Of a DNA stretch of 9,733 nucleotides, positions 7,401 through 9,733 are shown piece by piece (within the stretch, counting starts at the first letter, position 1; each line of letters begins with the position of its first letter). Under the pieces are notes generated by a model. The model ran no database searches. It saw only the letters and a list, made by a program, of their open reading frames with translations, and had not been told where the DNA came from. A program made the translations under genes and the position numbers. Origin of the DNA: JBEISR01 sp044337705 (lineage in GTDB: Bacteria > Planctomycetota > Planctomycetia > Pirellulales > Pirellulaceae); the NCBI GenBank assembly GCA_044337705.1, contig JBIINB010000159.1:1-9733 (forward strand). The letters run 5' to 3'.

Positions 7401-7505
7401 CGGAATCGCCGTCCCATTCGAATCGGTGACAATCACGGTCTGAGCCGTGGCAGGAGTTCCAAGAATGGAAACGACCAGGGTTACCAGAACGGCACGTGAC
7501 AGCAT
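4488..7505 (-). CDS. Secretin N-domain repeat protein without a visible barrel
   Basis: An exported protein of ~1005 residues related to the periplasmic ring domains of secretins (GspD/PilQ). Residues 1-21 are a Sec signal peptide (MLSRAVLVTLVVSILGTPATA, cut before Q22). A Lys/Glu-rich linker (~37-104) is followed by an N0/STN-like domain (~106-187: IQFSFRNQSWPDLLQWLARV...LNISTQRPYRLEEARDLFNRQL). Secretin_N-type units then recur at ~205-270, ~278-388, ~403-462, ~468-555, ~733-826 and ~837-928, each with a beta-alpha motif ending in 'N.i.v.a.......i...i..lD'. They are interrupted by a Met/Gln-rich insert (~315-341) and a Pro/Ser/Ala linker (~593-697). The C-terminus is a Gln/Pro/Gly tail. I see no secretin barrel domain (PF00263). 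The start at 7505 is chosen because the signal peptide begins there; the frame stays open to 7703, but that extension lacks export character. The Shine-Dalgarno is weak. Confidence 0.8.
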   Translation of the reverse strand: MLSRAVLVTLVVSILGTPATAQTVIVTDSNGTAIPVQVTPAPPVGTAAATPDGASPKEREDSEPKPSGEGQEKPKEGEKKEEEQGKAVQRTKEPPEPPDKREFDVKPDENGMIQFSFRNQSWPDLLQWLARVSQRTLDWQELPGDYLNISTQRPYRLEEARDLFNRQLLARGYTMIETEGMIQVVKTEGINIAMVPRIDPKQLDSQPVHRFVRVVFPLESLVAEEIVEELKPLISSNGKLFALRRTNRLEAMDAVANLREVARILEDEQSAESVAKLAKEFVLEHVRASEVIRDLERFLGIEKKERATSTNPEYAMAMQQQQMAMEMAEMQMQQQMQQQMGGAAGPKPTARKRKDEVFLVANNRRNSIIVHAPDDRMAEIESFLKSVDVPTDSANSMSPDLNMQVYQLQSLDPERLVSMLIKTDALGPMTKLEIDKENRSIIAVGPIYDHLQIMKVIEKLDGDGRQLYVIPLRRRPADQVAGSIKLLLVRKEPEESSSNSRFRFYDPWGFNSNQDKNKKTEQLKVAADLEENQLLVWANEREKGEIDRFLKRLGEVPDQEQRLPWRRIEASNSEETLRYLKELERNWKDLSPNPLILPSESQFRKSTPPPPSEQPSDGRPAIPSKDASKPEESSTSESISADVPVANEPVSSSKPLLARAAILTSARPVRAEPPASEGNRSAPAANAASDSTPPPVEIRLAPDGSLILQSDDQQAVDMLERYMQQNKPPVPPFQIFYLKHNSASWVVMKLQDYFKEEESNRSGRDDYLSWLFFDEIPKKKEPETPELGKKRKLRFTAENDSNTVTVQGADEATLRVVERLIETWDVPVPPRVKTARYIQLVKVRYSKADSIVEAVKDAYRDSLSEKDRTFQTQGKPGEQSGAERRSLFSSEADLFLGVDKVTNTIIVNAKDEGLSKVIIELIGRLDESAKPSGALEVRSLSTGSGSKQLEKALRAILQAPRPAGPQQPQQPGQPGQGTPNTPRDGQQTETSGESGGTIIIQGDGE
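6483..6563 (-). repeat. Met/Gln-rich insert with 12-bp tandem repeats
   Basis: This stretch encodes a low-complexity Met/Gln/Glu segment inside one secretin-N unit. On the plus strand the 12-mer CATCTGCTGTTG (Met-Gln-Gln-Gln read in reverse complement order) occurs at 6486-6497 and 6498-6509. A half copy follows at 6510-6515 and another full copy lies at 6537-6548. The insert is probably a disordered or coiled loop and a site of replication slippage. Confidence 0.8.
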
Positions 7506-7941
7506 GGCGCACCCGGCTCGACGCAAGAAAATCGGGAAACCGCGACGATCGCTATCCGCACGTTGAAGAACCGAATCGGCAGCGCGCAAGCCACCCAGTC
7601 GATCGCACGTGTCGAGGAGACACCGGACAGCTTGGGCTTCACCGCCACAAGTTGGATCGTTTTTCAAGGGGCTGCAAATGGACCGTCGTTGAGCGTTGGA
7701 CATCCGAATTCTTCTTCACAAAGAAAAAAGGTTAAATGCAGTCGTACTCCTGCAACCGCAACCAAGCCTTGGGCGACCCAAGGTATCAGCCAAAAACAGA
7801 GAGCCCCAACTGCCGGCAAATATACCCCAGCCGACAATCTGGAACCCTGCTATGATTATGGATTGAACCTTCAGCCCGGTCCAAAAAAAACAATTTTGCT
7901 CGTCAGGATTGCCGATTTTCAGTCACCAAAGGTACTAATCG
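7506..7941. promoter_or_regulatory. Divergent spacer between the secretin-N and RNase HII-like genes
   Basis: This 436-base spacer must hold promoters firing both ways, but no sigma-70 pair is convincing. For the plus direction, TATGAT at 7851-7856 is a good -10 match about 85 bases before the GTG at 7942. The nearest -35-like CCGACA (7831-7836) is only 14 bases away, so the pair is weak. A poly-A run at 7885-7892 lies between that point and the gene. A perfect inverted repeat (7767-7783) is annotated separately. The minus frame is open across 7506-7703 in phase with the secretin-N gene, and a plus frame is open over much of the spacer (7563-7964), but neither looks like protein. Confidence 0.45.
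7767..7783. repeat. Perfect 7-bp inverted repeat, possible operator or hairpin
   Basis: CCTTGGG (7767-7773) and CCCAAGG (7777-7783) are exact reverse complements separated by CGA. The repeat lies in the divergent spacer, 159 bases before the RNase HII-like start and 262 before the secretin-N start. It could be a dimeric regulator's operator or a tight triloop hairpin in a leader RNA. No T-run follows on either side, which argues against a terminator. Confidence 0.5.
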
Positions 7942-8982
7942 GTGCGATGGATTTTTGGAATTGATGAAGCGGGCTATGGACCGAACCTGGGGCCTCTTTG
8001 CCTTGGTATTTCCTGGTGGGAAGTCGATGGCCCTGAAAATGTCCCAGGCTGGCAACTGGCGCTGGCCCCCTTATTCCAGCCTCGCCCCCCCAGAAATCCG
8101 TGGGGGTGGATCCCGCTGGGGGATTCCAAAATCCTCCACGCATCCGGTCGCAGCAGATCTCTGCTGCAGGACGCAGTCGAAGTCTTCCTGGAACTCGCCA
8201 ACCGACTTACTGCCCGACACCCCTCCACCGACGACTCATCCCACCCAAGTCCAACAGAGACGCCTTCCGGACTCTGGAGCACCCTTCTTCCCGACCACGA
8301 CCGGAATACGCTGCGGGCCATGCCCTGGTATGCATCCGCTGAAGCGGGAGAGTGCGAGAATTCCGCTTCGACGATCTGCTCGATCCTGAACGAAACAACT
8401 ATGAAAGATGCGATCGATTCGCTGACGCGCCTTGGGATCCAAAGACTGGAGCTTGCGGCACGAGCGATAGAGGCAAAGTCATTCAACAGGGAGGTCGAAA
8501 GTCGAGGCAATAAGGCGAATGTCCTGACCAGCGCCTCTTTAGAAATGCTCCGCGGGCAACTGGAGCGATTGGCTGGAAGATCCAGTCGACTTCCCAGTAG
8601 CATCGAACTGTGGTGCGATAAACATGGTGGCCGTCAGCGATATGCGTCGGCATTGCAGCACCACTTCCCTGACTGCTGGTGGACTGTCCAGAAGGAGCAT
8701 CCTGAATGCAGCCATTACCGATCAACCTGGAGAGATACACCGATTGAGATTCGGTTTCTGGCCAAAGGAGATTCCCTGGTACCGATCGGTCTGGCCTCGA
8801 TGATTGCCAAAACGATTCGGGAATTGGCGATGGCTCGATGGAATCAATACTGGTGCACCCAGATCCAAGATCTCAGGCCGACGGCTGGATATCCGACGGA
8901 TGCCAGACGATTTGCAGATCAGATCGAGTCAAAAGCGATGCAGCTTGGTTGGTCGCCTCATGACTGGTGGCGTCAGGTCTGA
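7942..8982 (+). CDS. Divergent, enlarged RNase HII-family protein
   Basis: Related to RNase HII, which nicks DNA 5' of embedded ribonucleotides and degrades RNA in RNA-DNA hybrids. The N-terminus FGIDEAGYGPNLGPL (5-19) aligns with the family's GIDEAGRGPLAGP. D8 and E9 are the first two acidic ligands, and GDSK (60-63) fits the DSK motif. IELWCDKHGG (221-230) supplies D226 as the third ligand. FLAKGDSLVPIGLASMIAKTIRE (272-294) matches the GD...AASI.AK..RD helix with D277 as the fourth. GYPTDARRF (316-324) matches the GYgT..H motif. At 346 residues it exceeds the usual ~200-260, through an insert at ~90-215. The canonical GRG (GKG in some) is GYG at 11-13, at the site that reads the RNA-DNA junction, so specificity may differ. 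The GTG start has AAAGG 9 bases upstream and places the strand correctly. It may be a second RNase HII-like protein besides a canonical rnhB. Confidence 0.75.
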   Translation: MRWIFGIDEAGYGPNLGPLCLGISWWEVDGPENVPGWQLALAPLFQPRPPRNPWGWIPLGDSKILHASGRSRSLLQDAVEVFLELANRLTARHPSTDDSSHPSPTETPSGLWSTLLPDHDRNTLRAMPWYASAEAGECENSASTICSILNETTMKDAIDSLTRLGIQRLELAARAIEAKSFNREVESRGNKANVLTSASLEMLRGQLERLAGRSSRLPSSIELWCDKHGGRQRYASALQHHFPDCWWTVQKEHPECSHYRSTWRDTPIEIRFLAKGDSLVPIGLASMIAKTIRELAMARWNQYWCTQIQDLRPTAGYPTDARRFADQIESKAMQLGWSPHDWWRQV

Positions 8983-9012
8983 TGCCACTAGAGGCCAAGG
9001 TTTGGGTAATTC

Positions 9013-9035
9013 GACAACTGGTTCGCTTAGTTGTC
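9013..9035. repeat. Inverted repeat at the convergent gene ends
   Basis: GACAACT (9013-9019) and AGTTGTC (9029-9035) are exact reverse complements around a 9-base loop, and two G-U pairs could extend the stem inward. It lies 31 bases past the RNase HII-like stop and covers the last codons and stop of the minus-strand small gene. No T-run follows, so a role as a bidirectional transcription end is only possible. Confidence 0.35.
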
Positions 9036-9410
9036 CACGCTGGAGTTCTCGCTCTGGCGAAGATGCCAAGCGATCACCAGTGCTTCGGTCGGCATACGAA
9101 TCGCATCGTTTCGATTCCAGCCGCGTTCGCTGATTTCGATCGACGGCCCCAGAGACAGCAGACTCTCCAAAATGGCTTGGTCAAATTTCTGATTCGCCGT
9201 CCACCCTTGTTCGTTATAGACGAATTGAATCGATTCCAGAGCCCGTTCGACGCACCAGGCGGCCGCCTGTTCGATGGAAGGACGATCCACCACGCCTTGA
9301 AAGGCACCGCTCTGGAGATAGTACTTGGCCACTTCATTTGCTTTCTGGAAGATTTGATCGCCGACGGATGACTGGAATCCAACCTTGCCGGGAGACTGGC
9401 GACCGGCCAT
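9027..9410 (-). CDS. Conserved-looking hypothetical protein, helical
   Basis: I do not recognise this protein of 127 residues. It has no signal peptide and no membrane segment, and its composition is that of a soluble, mainly helical protein. Numbering from the ATG, residues ~17-36 (SVGDQIFQKANEVAKYYLQS), ~46-65 (IEQAAAWCVERALESIQFVY) and ~74-87 (QKFDQAILESLLSL) each form an amphipathic helix, with short loops carrying the Gly/Pro residues. The C-terminus is polar and probably loose. It is preferred to the overlapping frame on the same strand (9074-9454), whose composition is Arg/Ser/Trp-rich like a shadow. The start is uncertain: an in-frame GTG at 9428 directly follows a TAA, while the ATG at 9410 is a better codon, and neither has a clear Shine-Dalgarno. 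It converges on the RNase HII-like gene. Confidence 0.6.
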   Translation of the reverse strand: MAGRQSPGKVGFQSSVGDQIFQKANEVAKYYLQSGAFQGVVDRPSIEQAAAWCVERALESIQFVYNEQGWTANQKFDQAILESLLSLGPSIEISERGWNRNDAIRMPTEALVIAWHLRQSENSSVDN

Positions 9411-9733
9411 CCGTTCGCCATCTGCCACTTATCTTTCGGCGCCGCATGGGACACGTCTGGTCCGGCAAGTAAAAATTTCCGACGATTCCCCGTGGAACGC
9501 TCGAACCACCTCGCTCATTTTGATTCAAGACGCGAGGATCGCAGGCAAACTTGAAAGAAAGTTGCCCCAGTCACCCAGGGAGCGAAGTTTCCGGCAATAG
9601 CCAACTGGAAGAATCGGCAACCATGCGTGGTAGCCTTCGCGGCATGGGATGAGAGTTTCTGGGCTCCATGCGTTGCAGCGATCCGCACACTGCAGTCAAG
9701 CTTCAGTCCCGGGCCGCTACCAGACCAACCGAA
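9411..9733. other. Right edge without a supported gene
   Basis: I find no coding region I can defend here. The minus strand has a 72-codon open frame from the window edge (9733) to a TGA at 9515-9517. If real, it would be the tail of a gene entering from the right, but its His/Cys/Thr-rich composition resembles no protein I know. On the plus strand an ATG at 9668 is open for 22 codons to the edge and lacks a ribosome-binding site. Presumably the promoter of the small minus-strand gene lies in this stretch, but no -35/-10 pair stands out. Confidence 0.4.

Noticed and set aside
7506..7703. 66-codon in-frame N-terminal extension of the secretin-N gene
   Set aside because: It is Arg/Cys-rich with no export character and would bury the clear signal peptide that starts at the ATG at 7505.
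7712..7725. Inverted repeat TTCTT-CACA-AAGAA followed by an A-run
   Set aside because: The stem is only 5 A/T-rich base pairs, too weak to call a terminator, and it lies in a purine/pyrimidine-biased stretch.
7563..7964. Plus-strand 133-codon open frame across the divergent spacer
   Set aside because: It overlaps the RNase HII-like start in another frame, has a composition unlike the neighbouring proteins, and its first codon is not supported by a ribosome-binding site.
9074..9454. 126-codon minus-strand frame overlapping the small hypothetical gene
   Set aside because: Its Arg/Ser/Trp/Pro-rich translation looks like a shadow frame; the alternative frame has regular amphipathic helices.
9515..9733. 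72-codon open frame on the minus strand running in from the right edge
   Set aside because: It might be a gene tail, but the His/Cys/Thr-rich translation resembles no family and it cannot be judged without sequence to the right.

Overview
The window looks like a chromosomal segment from a member of the Planctomycetota, most likely a Pirellula/Rhodopirellula-type organism. This is inference from gene content and style, with no marker gene to prove it. The supporting signs are a small TPR protein beside recO, BamD-like and LptE-like lipoproteins, a long secretin-N-domain protein full of low-complexity linkers, a Tat-exported sialidase-like propeller, and moderately high GC. No rRNA, tRNA, CRISPR array, insertion sequence or phage gene is visible.

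Layout. Bases 92-3282 hold four plus-strand genes: a small TPR protein, recO (recombinational repair), a BamD/YfiO-like TPR lipoprotein and an LptE-like lipoprotein. The last two overlap through GTGA, so they are probably translationally coupled. Bases 3328-7505 hold a two-gene minus-strand unit, convergent with the first: a ~1005-residue exported protein made of repeated secretin-type N domains with no recognisable secretin beta-barrel, and an Asp-box (sialidase-like) propeller whose GTG start overlaps the stop of the first gene. A 436-base divergent spacer (7506-7941) contains a perfect 7-bp inverted repeat. It separates this unit from a plus-strand gene (7942-8982) for a divergent, enlarged RNase HII-family protein. 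A small unrecognised minus-strand gene (9027-9410) converges on the RNase HII-like gene. The last ~320 bases carry no gene I can support.

How the genes may work together. Two adjacent blocks concern the cell envelope: lipoproteins of outer-membrane protein and lipopolysaccharide assembly, then a periplasmic multi-domain secretin-like scaffold coupled to an exported glycan-binding or glycan-cleaving propeller. The best candidates for undescribed biology are the barrel-less secretin-N array with its coupled propeller, the RNase HII relative with a GYG in place of the canonical GRG motif, and the LptE-like protein that carries both a Tat motif and a lipobox.
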